DNA of 64,000 bases from Guillardia theta CCMP2712 (lineage: Eukaryota; Cryptophyceae; Pyrenomonadales; Geminigeraceae): the NCBI RefSeq assembly GCF_000315625.1, contig NW_005434552.1, forward strand, positions 75,172 to 139,171, read 5' to 3'. Of the stretch, positions 1-9,245 are shown in pieces; position 1 is the stretch's first letter; each line of letters starts with the position of its first letter. Below the pieces are notes generated by a model that was not told the DNA's origin, ran no database searches, and was given only the letters and a program-made list of their open reading frames with translations. The position numbers and the translations under genes were made by a program.

Positions 1-2844
1 TCCATCGCGCTATCCTCCAACCACCCGCTGCCCTCATGCCTTTGCATCGCCCTCGCTACCGCCTCGATCGCTCCCGCCTCCCGCGCCCGCGCCTGGCTGT
101 CCGCCATGCCCTCCGTCATGCTGCGCAAGGCCTTGCATGCATCACACTGTAGCCATCGTTCGTCCACATGTGTGGACATGGCGCTGACGACGGCCTCGAT
201 CGCTCCCGCCTCCCGCGCCCGCGCCTGGCTGTCAGCCATGCCCGCCGTCATGCTCTCAAGGGCTTCGCATGCTGACCACTGCAAGCACATCTCGTCTGCG
301 TGCGTGGACATGGCGCTGACGACGGCCTCGATCGCTCCCGCCTCCCGCGCCCGCGCCTGGCTGTCCGCCATGCCCTCCGTCATGCTGCGCAAGGCCTTGC
401 ATCCATCATTTTGTAGCCATTGCTTGTCTGCGTGTCTGGACATGGCGCTGACGACGGCCTCGAACGCTCCCGCCTGCATGGCCGGGAGCTTGTTCTGCTC
501 GTGGCCCTTGGCTATCGCTGTCATCACCTCGCATAGACCTTGCTGTATCTTCGCGTTGCTCTGGTGCCTGGTCATGGCGCTGACGACGGCCTCGATCGCT
601 TTCGCATCTCTCGCTGTGCCCTGGTATCGGAAGTACTGCATTGTGTACTTTAGGGCCCAGCACGCTGCCTGCTGTACTTTCAAGTCGTCCGCGTGCTTAT
701 CGAGGCATCTCATGACGGCCTCGATCGCTCCCGCCTCTCGCGCCCGCGCCTGACTCTCATCCCTGAAGCTGATAATGTAGTCCAGGGCCCAGCACGCAGC
801 CTGCTGTACCCCCGCGTGGTCTGCATGCGTGGACATGGCGCTGACGACGGCCTCGATCGCTCCCGCCTCCCGCGCCCGCGCCTGGCTCTCTTCGATGTGA
901 TCGACTATATGCTTCAGTGCCCAGCAAGCAGCTTGCTGTACACCCGCATAGTCTGCATGTAAGGACATGGCGCTGACGACGGCCTCGATCGCTCCCGCCT
1001 CCCGCGCCCGCGCCTGGCTCTCATCCCTGAAGCTTACAGTGTAGTTCAGGGCCTCGCACGCAGCCTGCTGTACCCCCGCATCGTCCGCGTGCGTGGACAT
1101 GGCGCTGACGATGGCCTCGATCGCTCCCGCCTCCCGTGCCCGCGCCTTGCTCTCTTTGATGACACTGACGGTATGTCTCAAGGCCCAGCACGCAGCTTGC
1201 TGTACGCCAGCGTCGTCCGCGTGCGTGGACATGGCGCTGACGACGGCCTCGATCGCTCCGGCCTCTCGCCCCTTGAGCTTGTCAGCCCCCCCGTTCCGAG
1301 CCATGCTGACCAAGGCTTCGCACGCAGCCTGCTGTACCTCCGCGAGAGCCTCGTACGTCCTCATCTCCTGCATCACTGCCTCTATGCTGTCGTCAGCTCC
1401 CGTCCTCAGCAGCCTCCATGCCTCCCTTGCCGGCTGCTCCGTCCCGCTTCCGTCTTGTGCCCCTACCGCTGCTGACGCCCCGACCGGCAGCGCCTGAGCT
1501 CCCGTCCTCAGCGAGCTGAGAGCGTCGCTGCCCGTGGACTCCAAGGCGGTGCAAGCTGACTCTTGCAGCTCCACGAGCTCTGCGTACTTGCGCTTCCTGA
1601 CTCTCCTCGCCACCGCCTCGATCCCTCCCCCCGCTGCCTCTCCGATCCTTCTCCATGCAGCTTCTGCCATGCTGCGTATGCCTCGGGCATAGCGACTGGG
1701 TTGCCGGCCCCTGCCTGCTGCTGTCCAGGCGTCCTGTCTGACCATGTCCATGCAGCAGCCCCCTCATCCCCCTCCGCTCCGGCTCTTCCCACAGCTACCG
1801 CAAGCTCGGCGAACCTCGGGCGGTCCTCCTCCCTCGTCGCCCCAGCAGCTCTCCAGCAGGGCCCACAACCCGTCCGGGGCATCCTCCGAGGAGGTGCTCT
1901 CGAGGCAGCCTCCCAGCCCCGCACACGTACCCGATCACAGTCGGGTCCGTCATGGGGTAGTAGGGGGTCATGCCCGAGGTCAGGATCTCCCAGCACGTGA
2001 CCCCGTAGGCCCACACGTCGCTCTTCTCCGAGCACCGGCCTCTCTGCATCGACTCTGGGGGCATGTACCGCACCGGCAGCCCTCGCCCCGCTACCCTCCC
2101 GTCACTCCCGTCCACCAGCTCCCCTGCCCGCCCGTACCCCGCCACCTTCACCGACGTCCTCCCCACGTCCTCCTTGTCGAAGCCCATGACCAGCACGTGC
2201 CGAGCCGCGAGGTCCCGGTGCACGACCCGCTGCTCAGCCAGGTGCTCCATGCCCTGCGCGATCTGCTCCATCATCGCCGTCTGGTGCCCTCTCGTCACCT
2301 GTCCCGCCAGCCTCCCCAGCATAGCCTCTCTCAGCGACCCCAGCTCGGCGAGCTCGGTCAGCAGCAGGGGACAGCCGTCGGCGTCGTGGCTCTGCCCCAT
2401 GAAGCGTACAAGCCGAGGATGCGGCCCGAGCCTGAGCATGACCGCGGCTTGTCTGCCGCCGTCGTCTTGCCTGAGCTTGAGCACGGCTACCTTGATCTTG
2501 GCGGGCCCTGCACTCCTTCCTTGCAGGAGGAGGTGACCTATGTAGAGGGCCTGGGAGGAGCCTGCTGAGATAGGCTGCCCCTCCATCTCCACGTCGTGCC
2601 TGGGGACGAGCGACGCGTGTCGCTCCTGCCACTCCTAGATGGCGCTGCGGAGAGCGAGGTTGGGGACAAGGTGGTCGGAGGGGAGGAGGGCGCCGGTGAG
2701 GGGGCTGGAGAGACGATGGCGGAGCCAGGTCTCGATGGAGGATCTCTCGTAGGTGTGGCCATCGCAGCAGGTGACAGGGTCGGTCATGAGCGCCATGCTG
2801 ATGGGGCAGATGAAGGACCGGAGCGCTCCCTGGTCCGCTGCCAT
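1..2844 (-). pseudogene. U-box - pseudokinase - armadillo-repeat protein, broken, 3' end outside window
   Basis: Read on the minus strand. A U-box starts at the ATG at 2844 (CPISMALMTDPVTCCDGHTYER) and runs to an in-frame TAG at 2635-2637, where family members have Glu before EW. The same frame continues directly into a kinase-like domain to about 1900: HRDLAARHVLV (HRD present), GYG in place of DFG, a PPES activation-segment end and SDVWAYGV. The usual VAIK lysine is not obvious (VAVL). The C-lobe then changes frame twice (about 1905 and 1850) before DRPRFAEL. From about 1700 to base 1 one frame is open and encodes armadillo-like repeats. U-box proteins recruit E2 enzymes; kinase-U-box fusions are known in plants. 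One nonsense and at least two frame changes suggest a pseudogene, although sequencing errors in GC-rich DNA could explain some. The domain calls are firm; whether a protein is made is unknown. Confidence 0.75.
60..1385 (-). repeat. 132-bp coding tandem repeat (44-residue armadillo-like units)
   Basis: Eleven units follow one another in one minus-strand frame. The same codons (motif AREAGAIEAVVSAM) recur at 63, 195, 327, 459, 591, 720, 852, 984, 1116, 1248 and 1380, a spacing of 132 nt except for one 129-nt step. A diverged unit lies at 1617. The unit reads like an armadillo repeat: EAGAIEAVV, then HADDAGVQQAACWAL. The near-identity of units suggests recent expansion. Confidence 0.85.
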
Positions 2845-3640
2845 GGCGGGGCCGAGGAGCGAGGGGAGGGGAGGGGAGGGGATAAAGGTGGTCTAGGGAG
2901 GGGTAGGGGGTGGTACGAGGAGGGGAGAGGAGGGAGGAGGGGTGGTCCAAAAAAGAAAAGCTAATCCTACCAGCGGCTACGGGGGAAGTGTAAAACTAAA
3001 AAAAAGAAGGATATGTCTTGTTGCTGCCTTTTGTGTGCGATGGTATCTTGCGGGTATGTGTTGTTGCTGCCTTCTGATAATTTGTTACTGATGGTCTGAG
3101 GCGGGTGGCTCCGTTCTACTAGGGAGAGGACCAAGGGGATCAAGAGGAGGAGATCATCTAGGGGGTGGGGTTAGAATCCTACCGAGAACTGTGTCATCTA
3201 GGGGGTGGGGGTGGAATCCTACCGAGAACTGTGTCATCTAGGGGGTGGGGGTGGAATCCTACCGAGAACTGTGTCATCTAGGGGGTGGGGGTGGAATCCT
3301 ACCGAGAAGACGGGCATGTCGCTTGTTTCTTTTGTCGGAACCTTGCTCTACCTGCCGCTTGCGCCCTCCTTCAGGGACCCTCCTTCTCTGAGGCAGCTGC
3401 CGATCGCTCGCGGCCACAAGCAGAGGAGCTCTTCTGACCTGCTGCGCTTGTCGAGGTAGGCGATTGTGAAACATGGATGGGTGATCGGAGGTGAAGCCGG
3501 CGAGTAGAGGAGTGTGACGCAGCAGGAGTGAGGTGCCATAGATAGTGAGTCTGTGAGCGGAGGATCGGGAGGATTTCGCGGAGAGAGATTGAATTGTCTG
3601 TTGCATCCTGACGGTTGCTTCTTTATGGTTTGCCAGTGCA
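2845..3640. other. Intergenic stretch, no supported gene
   Basis: Purine-rich DNA (2850-2950) upstream of the U-box start, then A-rich sequence, a 40-bp tandem repeat (3153-3311), and unique sequence before the ATG at 3641. A 21-nt string at 2905-2925 recurs at 9018-9040 in front of the RING-SNF2 remnant. I see no convincing coding exon. Confidence 0.5.
3153..3311. repeat. 40-bp tandem repeat, four copies
   Basis: A unit containing TCTAGGGGGTGGGG followed by AATCCTACCGAGAA is repeated four times head to tail with a 40-nt period. The first copy differs slightly and the last is cut short. It does not appear to be coding. Confidence 0.85.
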
Positions 3641-5170
3641 ATGAAGCATGAGCCACGAGACGAGGGAGACTCTTTGACTCCCGAGAAAGACCTCGATGAA
3701 GCCAGCAAGGCTTTCGAGGGACGTACGGAGCGGAGCGCAAACGGCACGACAGGTAGAGGTCCGCAGTTGCCTGATCGTGAGAAACAAGACAATCAGAGTC
3801 GGTTTGCATGGAGTCATGACCGGTCACACGCAGGAAACGAGATCGAGATCGCGAGGGCATCCAAGCTAGTCGACCAGACAGCCAAAAGCTTGTCGTTGCG
3901 CAAGAGAGAGGCTGAGCTGAAGAAGGCTGAGGACACAGGAGACGAGATCAAGATCGCAGAGGCCCTCCTGAGAGTCAGGGTCGCAGAGCTGAAGGAGGCT
4001 GAGGACACAGGAGACGAGATCGAGGTCGCGAGGGCACGCAAGTTAGTCAACAAGGCATTGCTAAGCTACTTTGTGCACAAGAGAGAGGCTGAGCTGGAGG
4101 AGGCTGAGGACACAGGAGACAAGATCGAGATCCTCAAGGCACGAATCAGGGTCAGGGAGGCAGAGCTGAAGGAGGCTGAGGTCACAGGAGACGAGATCGA
4201 GATCGCAGAGGCCCTTCTTGGCCTCAGGATGGCAGAGCTGGAGAAGGTTTGGGTGAGAGGAGACCAGATAAAGTTCGAAAGGGCAGTCGAGCTAGCCAGG
4301 CAGGCAAGCATAAGCTTGTCGTTGCTCAGGAGGACGGCAGAGCTGAAGGAGATTGAGGACACAGGAGACGAGATCGAGATCGCAAAGGCGCGTTCCAGAC
4401 TGACAGAAGCAGAGCTTGACGAGGCGAAGATCAAAGGAGACAAGATTAAGATTGCAGAAGCACATATCAAGTACAGGAAGACATACCTCGATATGATTCA
4501 AGTCACAGGAGACGAGATCAAGGTCGCAGACGCCCTCCTGACAGTCAGGAAGGCAGAGCTGAAGGAGGCTGAGGTCACAGGAGACGAGATCGAGATCGCG
4601 AGGGCATCCAAGCTAGTCGACCAGGCATGGCTAAGCTACTTTGTGCGCACGAGAGAGGCTGAGCTGAAGAAGGCTGAGGACACAGGAGACGAGATCAAGG
4701 TCGCAGACGCCCTCCTGACAGTCAGGAACGCAGAGCTGAAGGAGGCTGAGGACACAGGAGACGAGATCGAGATCGCGAGGGCACGCAAGTTAGTCGACCA
4801 GGCATGGTTGCGCAAGAGAGAGGCTGAGCTGAAGAAGGCTGAGGACACAGGAGACGAGATCAAGATCGCAGAGGCCCTCTTTAGCGTCAGGGTCGCAGAG
4901 CTGAAGGAGGCTGAGGTCACAGGAGACGAGATCGAGATCGCGAGGGCATCCAAGCTAGTCGACCAGGCATGGTTGCGCAAGAGAGAGGCTGAGCTGAAGA
5001 AGGCTGAGGACACAGGAGACGAGATCAAGATCGCAGAGGCCCTCTTTAGCGTCAGGGTCGCAGAGCTGAAGGAGGCTGAGGTCACAGGAGACGAGATCGA
5101 GATCGCGAGGGCACGCAAGTTAGTCGACAAGGCATTGCTAAGCTTGTCGTTGCACAAGAGAGAGGCTTAG
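3641..5170 (+). CDS. Charged coiled-coil repeat protein (509 aa)
   Basis: ATG at 3641 to TAG at 5168-5170, without visible introns. After a hydrophilic leader of about 65 residues the protein is built from imperfect units around AELKEAEDTGDEIEIARA, alternating with a longer spacer of the type RKLVDQAWLSYFVHKRE. The composition (Glu, Lys, Ala, Asp, with Leu/Ile spacing) predicts long helices, probably coiled coil. No catalytic domain, signal peptide or membrane segment is seen. Function is unknown. The array does not end at the stop: the same frame goes on encoding repeat units past this TAG and past a second TAG at about 5282. The present stop is therefore probably a point change of a Glu codon, and the gene may be a shortened version of a longer ancestor. 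Confidence 0.6.
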   Translation: MKHEPRDEGDSLTPEKDLDEASKAFEGRTERSANGTTGRGPQLPDREKQDNQSRFAWSHDRSHAGNEIEIARASKLVDQTAKSLSLRKREAELKKAEDTGDEIKIAEALLRVRVAELKEAEDTGDEIEVARARKLVNKALLSYFVHKREAELEEAEDTGDKIEILKARIRVREAELKEAEVTGDEIEIAEALLGLRMAELEKVWVRGDQIKFERAVELARQASISLSLLRRTAELKEIEDTGDEIEIAKARSRLTEAELDEAKIKGDKIKIAEAHIKYRKTYLDMIQVTGDEIKVADALLTVRKAELKEAEVTGDEIEIARASKLVDQAWLSYFVRTREAELKKAEDTGDEIKVADALLTVRNAELKEAEDTGDEIEIARARKLVDQAWLRKREAELKKAEDTGDEIKIAEALFSVRVAELKEAEVTGDEIEIARASKLVDQAWLRKREAELKKAEDTGDEIKIAEALFSVRVAELKEAEVTGDEIEIARARKLVDKALLSLSLHKREA

Positions 5171-5330
5171 CTTGACAAGGCTCGAGGCACAGGAGACGAG
5201 ATCGAGATCGCGAGGGCACGCGAGTCAGTCGATGAGGCAGAGCTATGCTACTTTGTGCGCAAGACGGGGGCAGAACTGGAGTAGGCTCAAGGCCCTGGAG
5301 ACAAGATCAAGCTCAGGCCACCTATACATG
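5171..5330 (+). pseudogene. Relic repeat units beyond the stop of the coiled-coil gene
   Basis: In the same frame as the upstream gene, codons after the TAG read GTGDEIEIARARESVDEAE, then a second in-frame TAG at about 5282 where the array normally has a Lys codon, then GDKIKL. Beyond about 5330 the resemblance ends. This is decayed coding DNA of the same repeat. Confidence 0.7.
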
Positions 5331-5768
5331 AAGCTGACCACGGCTGACTCTCTATATCATGTATCTCTCACTTGACGCTGCATATGTGCAGCACCACCCC
5401 GTACACCCTCATTCGCCTCCTCCCCTTCCACACTGTGGCTCTTGTATCTCGTGAATCCTCTTGCGCCTCCTCGCTGAGCTGCCTCTGGTAGAGGACCTCC
5501 ATCTTCTCCCAGCCCGCCTCCCCTCCTCGCATCCTCGTTTTACCCAGGTTTCCATCGCCTCTGCCTGCCGCCTCGAAACACGTAAGAGTCGTCTTGGTTT
5601 ACAGGAGAGTTTTGTTAACTCGGCGCTATCTGACTGGCACGGCTGGCATGCGATCCATCAGCTGTACAAGACATGTGCTATCCGAGTCATACGGCAGTAG
5701 ATGCCTGACTAGTGCAAGCACAAGCGATGAGAGGCCTAGACCAGTCTCCTCGCATGTCTCCCTAGTCA
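5331..5768. other. Short intergenic stretch, no gene seen
   Basis: Between the decayed repeat units and the RING stop codon. The open frames here are short and lack domain signals. Confidence 0.4.
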
Positions 5769-8372
5769 CTAGTAGATCCTGCACATGCTCGTCCCGCTCG
5801 AGCGACACATCGGGCATGGCCTCGACGTCGCTGCCTCCTTGCAGTCCCCGCACAGACACTTGTGACCGCAGGGGACCAGCGCCCATTCAGCTCTTCGATC
5901 CATGCAGACGACGCATGGCTGCCCGCGCTCTCCGACGGCATCATCGTATCGCTGCTGAAGCTTCTTCCGCAGCTCGCTGAAGCTCGGCCGCTCCTCGATC
6001 TTCTCCCGCCAGCACTCTCGCATGATCGCATACACTGCTGGAGGGCATGCAGCAGGAGCCGCTAGTCGCTCCCCGTCCACAACCTTGGGTCCTACAAGCT
6101 CATCGTCGGTGATGGCCCAGTAAGGGACTTTGCCGTAAGTCCAGACCTCCCACAGCGTCACCCCGAACGCCCACACGTCGCTCTTCTCCGAGTAGCGATG
6201 TCTCAGCAAGCTCTCCGGCGCCATCCATCGCGCCCGTCCAGCCCTCGAGCCTGCCGAGCTCTCGCTCCCTACCCGACTCACTCCGTCACCGCGCCAGCCC
6301 ATGATCCATCGCCCGTAGTCGGCTACCTTGACCCTCACCCCGAGGTGATCCTGCCCTTGCAGACTCCAGACAAGCACGCTCCTCGCCGCCAGCTGCCGGT
6401 GTACAACCTCGTGCAGCGACAGCTGCTCCATCCCGTCGCAGATCTGCCTCGCCACCTCCAGCTGCACCAGCTCGCCCATCGTCTCCTCCTCCTCTGCGAA
6501 GCTGCGCAAGGTCCTCTCGAGAGAGCCCTGGCAAGCGTACTCAGTCACCAGGCAGTAGTCGCCAGAGCTTGGCTCGACGGTGACGGCGAGGAGGCCAAGC
6601 AGGCTGCGGTGACGGCGAGGAGGCCAAGCAGGCTGCGGTGACGGCCCAGCTGGTGCCAGGTCTTGACCTCCTGCTCGAGAGCTTGTCTCCTGGCAGTAGC
6701 TCCGCTGCCTCGGATACGTAGGATGGCCACGTCAGCGGTGCTGGCGTGCGGCTGCCGCCAGCGAGCCCTGTAGACGAGCTTGGAGGAGCCTGAGCCGACA
6801 TGACGACTGTCGACCAGGCTGTCGTAGTCCACCGATCGTACGCTTCTCAGCTGCAGACGAGAGGATCACATCAGTCATCGACCCTCGCACAGACACAAAC
6901 AGGACCTGAGAGACAGCGCCCTGCTGGTTGTCGTCGTCAGACGCCTGCTGCTCCGCGTCTCTCTGCTGGCGCTGGTGCTGGCGCTTGCGCTTCTTCGTCT
7001 TGTCGCTTCTACACCTCTCATGTCGCTCGATCCCCTCCTGCGCGGGCTTGACGCTGCCTTGCAGTGCCGCTGACAGAAGCTCCCCGCTCCATAGCTGCCG
7101 CATCCAGCCCTCTATCTTGCTCGCCAGCTCCTCGTCCTGCCTCTCTCGCGCTACCTCCGCAGCTGTTCGTCCCAGCGAGTCTCGCAGCTCCCCGAGCTCT
7201 CCGCCCCCGACCTCCAGCAGCCTCTCACAGACAGACCAGACGCCTCGCGCCGCCGCTACGTGCAGCGCCGAGCCATCGAACTCCGTGACACACTTGATAG
7301 ACACGCTGGTCACCCAAGCACTATGACCTTGTAGACCACTATGAGCTCGTACACCTAAATCAAGACAAGCCTTCTGCGTCATGCTCCCAAGGTCCCACAC
7401 ACTCAAGGTACTCATCCCACTCCCGCTGACAGCCGTCTTGCCGTCCTCGCTGATCGCCACGCTCGTCACCCAACCACTATGACCCTCAAGACAAGCCTTC
7501 TGCGTCATGCTCCCAAGGTCCCACACCCTCATAGTGTTATCGTTACTCCCGCTGACAGCCGTCTTGCCGTCCTTGCTGATCGCCACGATCCCTACCGCTT
7601 TACTATGACCCTCAAGACAAGCCTTCCGCGTCATGCTGACAAGGTCCCACACCCTCAAGGAGCTTGTGCAGCCGCTGACAGCCGTCTTGCCGTCCTCGCT
7701 GATCGCCACGCTCCATGCCCACTCACTGTTATCTTCAAGACGAGCCTTCTGCGTCATGCTGACAAGGTCCCACACACTCAAGGTTCTATACCAGCTCCCG
7801 CTGACAGCCGTCTTGCCGTCCCCGCTGATCGCCACGCTGTTGATCGGACCACCATCACCCTCAAGACAAGCCTTCTGCGTCATGCTCCCAAGGTCCCACA
7901 CCCTCAACGTTTCATCGTAACTCCCGCTGACAGCCGTCTTGCCGTTCCCGCTGATCGCCACGCTCCACGGCGTACTCCTATGACCCTGAAGACAAGCCTT
8001 CTGCGTCATGCTCCTAAGGTCCCACACCCTCAGCGTCTTATCCCAGCTCCCGCTGACAGCCGTCCTGCCGTCCTTGCTGATCACCACGCTCGTCACCCAG
8101 TGATTATGACCCTCAAGACAAGCCTTCTCCTCCATGCTCTTGACGTCCCACACCCTCAGCGTCTTATCGTCACTCCCGCTGACTATGGTCGTGACTCTCC
8201 CTGGTCCTACTGGATGCTTCTGCTTCAGTCGCTCTGCTCCTGCACTCACGGCCAGCGCTCTCACTTGGACCTCATCTCCTCTCTCGATCGCTTCGATCAG
8301 CTGCTGCCACTTCCTCTCGTCCTCCTCCATCCTCTCCCGCTCGTGGTCGGAGACCTGGCTCATCCTCCTCAT
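5769..8372 (-). CDS. WD40 - ankyrin - pseudokinase - RING fusion protein (frameshifted copy)
   Basis: Minus strand. From the ATG at 8372 comes a short charged leader, about eight WD40 blades of the type SGSWDKTLRVWDL, an ankyrin-like segment (DGSALHVAAARG) and a Lys/Gln-rich linker. Removing a 55-nt GT-AG intron (6851-6905) joins this in frame to a kinase N-lobe (GSGSSKLVYRARW). The kinase is probably inactive: VAIL replaces VAIK and HRQ replaces HRD, while DYG, APES and SDVWAFGV remain. A C3HC4 RING (CVVCMDRRAEWALVPCGHKC ... CPMC) ends the protein at a TAG at 5769. A perfect 29-bp duplication at 6579-6636 breaks the kinase frame; one copy alone would read through. A scaffold that senses through WD40/ankyrin repeats and ubiquitinates through RING is inferred. 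The duplication could be real or an assembly fault. Confidence 0.75.
6579..6636. repeat. Perfect 29-bp tandem duplication inside the kinase domain
   Basis: The unit beginning GGTGACGGCGAGGAGGCC occurs at 6579-6607 and again at 6608-6636 without a mismatch. 29 is not a multiple of three, so the duplication shifts the kinase frame between the N-lobe and the C-lobe. Confidence 0.9.
6851..6905 (-). other. 55-nt GT-AG intron joining WD40/ankyrin to kinase/RING
   Basis: On the minus strand the intron begins GTCCTG after ...CTCTCAG and ends CTGCAG before CTGAGAAGC. Its removal keeps one frame from the Lys/Gln-rich linker into the kinase leader (RSVDYDSLVDSRHVGSG). The size matches the 41-59 nt introns of pelota in the same window. 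Confidence 0.7.
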
Positions 8373-9245
8373 CGCTCGTCCTGCAGCCCCAGCACAAGGA
8401 CCTCTTGTCTTCCCTCGCTCCTCTCGAGCAGACCGTCTGCCGTCCTCGTCGTCCTCGTCGTGTAGGGAGGAGTCAGAGCGAGCGAGAGGCCTGTAGCAGG
8501 GATGAGCAGCGAGACATCTCAGGCTTGTCTGACAGCCTTGAGCCTCTCACACGTCTATCTCTTGTATGTGTCTAGTATGTCTAATAGGCATCGCTTGTCT
8601 GTATGTGACGTCTTATGCTTGAAGGCTGTCGACCTCGTCTTCTTGTACATGTGCGTTTGTTGTCTTCTCGTCATCAGTCTTTCTTCTTGTCTCTCTCTAT
8701 CTCCCCTGTCGTGTCTCTCCGTCTCTCTTCCTTGCCTATGTGTCCGTCTCTCTTGTCCATCGAGAAGGCATATGAAGCAACCCTTGCCCCTCCCTTCCCT
8801 CCTCTTTCCCTTCATCTTTCCCTCTTTCCCTTCTCCCTCCCTTCCTTCCTCCTTCCTCTCCTTCCCTTCCCTTCTCTTTCCTCTTTCTCTCGCTTCTCTC
8901 TCCTTCTCTCTCCCTCACACCACCTGTCCTCTCCCTTCCCTCTCCCTTCCCTTCTTCCCTCGATCCTCTCCTCCCTCCCACCCCTACCCCACTCCCTTAC
9001 CCCCAACCCCCCGGATCCAGGGGGTGGTACGAGGAGGGGGGGGGAGGGAGGGGTGGAGGAGGAAGCGGCGGGAGGGGGTGGTGGGGTGGGGTCGAGAGTT
9101 CAACCCTCTTTCTCATTGAGGGTCACGTTGTCCTCCCGGCTGCACTACAAGGGCCCGGGCCCGTGGAATGTCCCGGCCCGGGCCCCGGGCCCGGTCTCTC
9201 AGTGACGTTGCCACGGTCCTAGGGTCTTGAGCCTCCGAGGCTCCG
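8373..9245. other. Intergenic: pyrimidine-rich tract, purine-rich tract, GC palindrome
   Basis: 8770-9010 is almost pure C/T and 9018-9085 almost pure A/G, so the two could pair partly. A GGGCCC-rich near-palindrome lies at 9150-9196. Open frames across this DNA are Ser/Pro/Arg low-complexity and are not credible genes. Confidence 0.6.
9150..9196. repeat. GGGCCC-rich palindromic cluster
   Basis: GGGCCCGGGCCCG at 9151-9163 is followed after about 11 nt by CCCGGCCCGGGCCCCGGGCC. These are self-complementary and could fold back. It lies about 50 bp before the first ATG of the RING-SNF2 remnant, so a promoter role is possible but unproven. Confidence 0.6.

Noticed and set aside
7479-8465. 328-codon plus-strand frame over the WD40 gene
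   Set aside because: Antisense of the WD40 repeats; the minus strand shows the blade consensus.
9150-9196. Rho-independent terminator
   Set aside because: No T-run follows and the genome is eukaryotic.
8615-9205. Ser/Pro/Leu-rich frames in the pyrimidine tract
   Set aside because: Composition alone keeps the frames open; no conserved motif.
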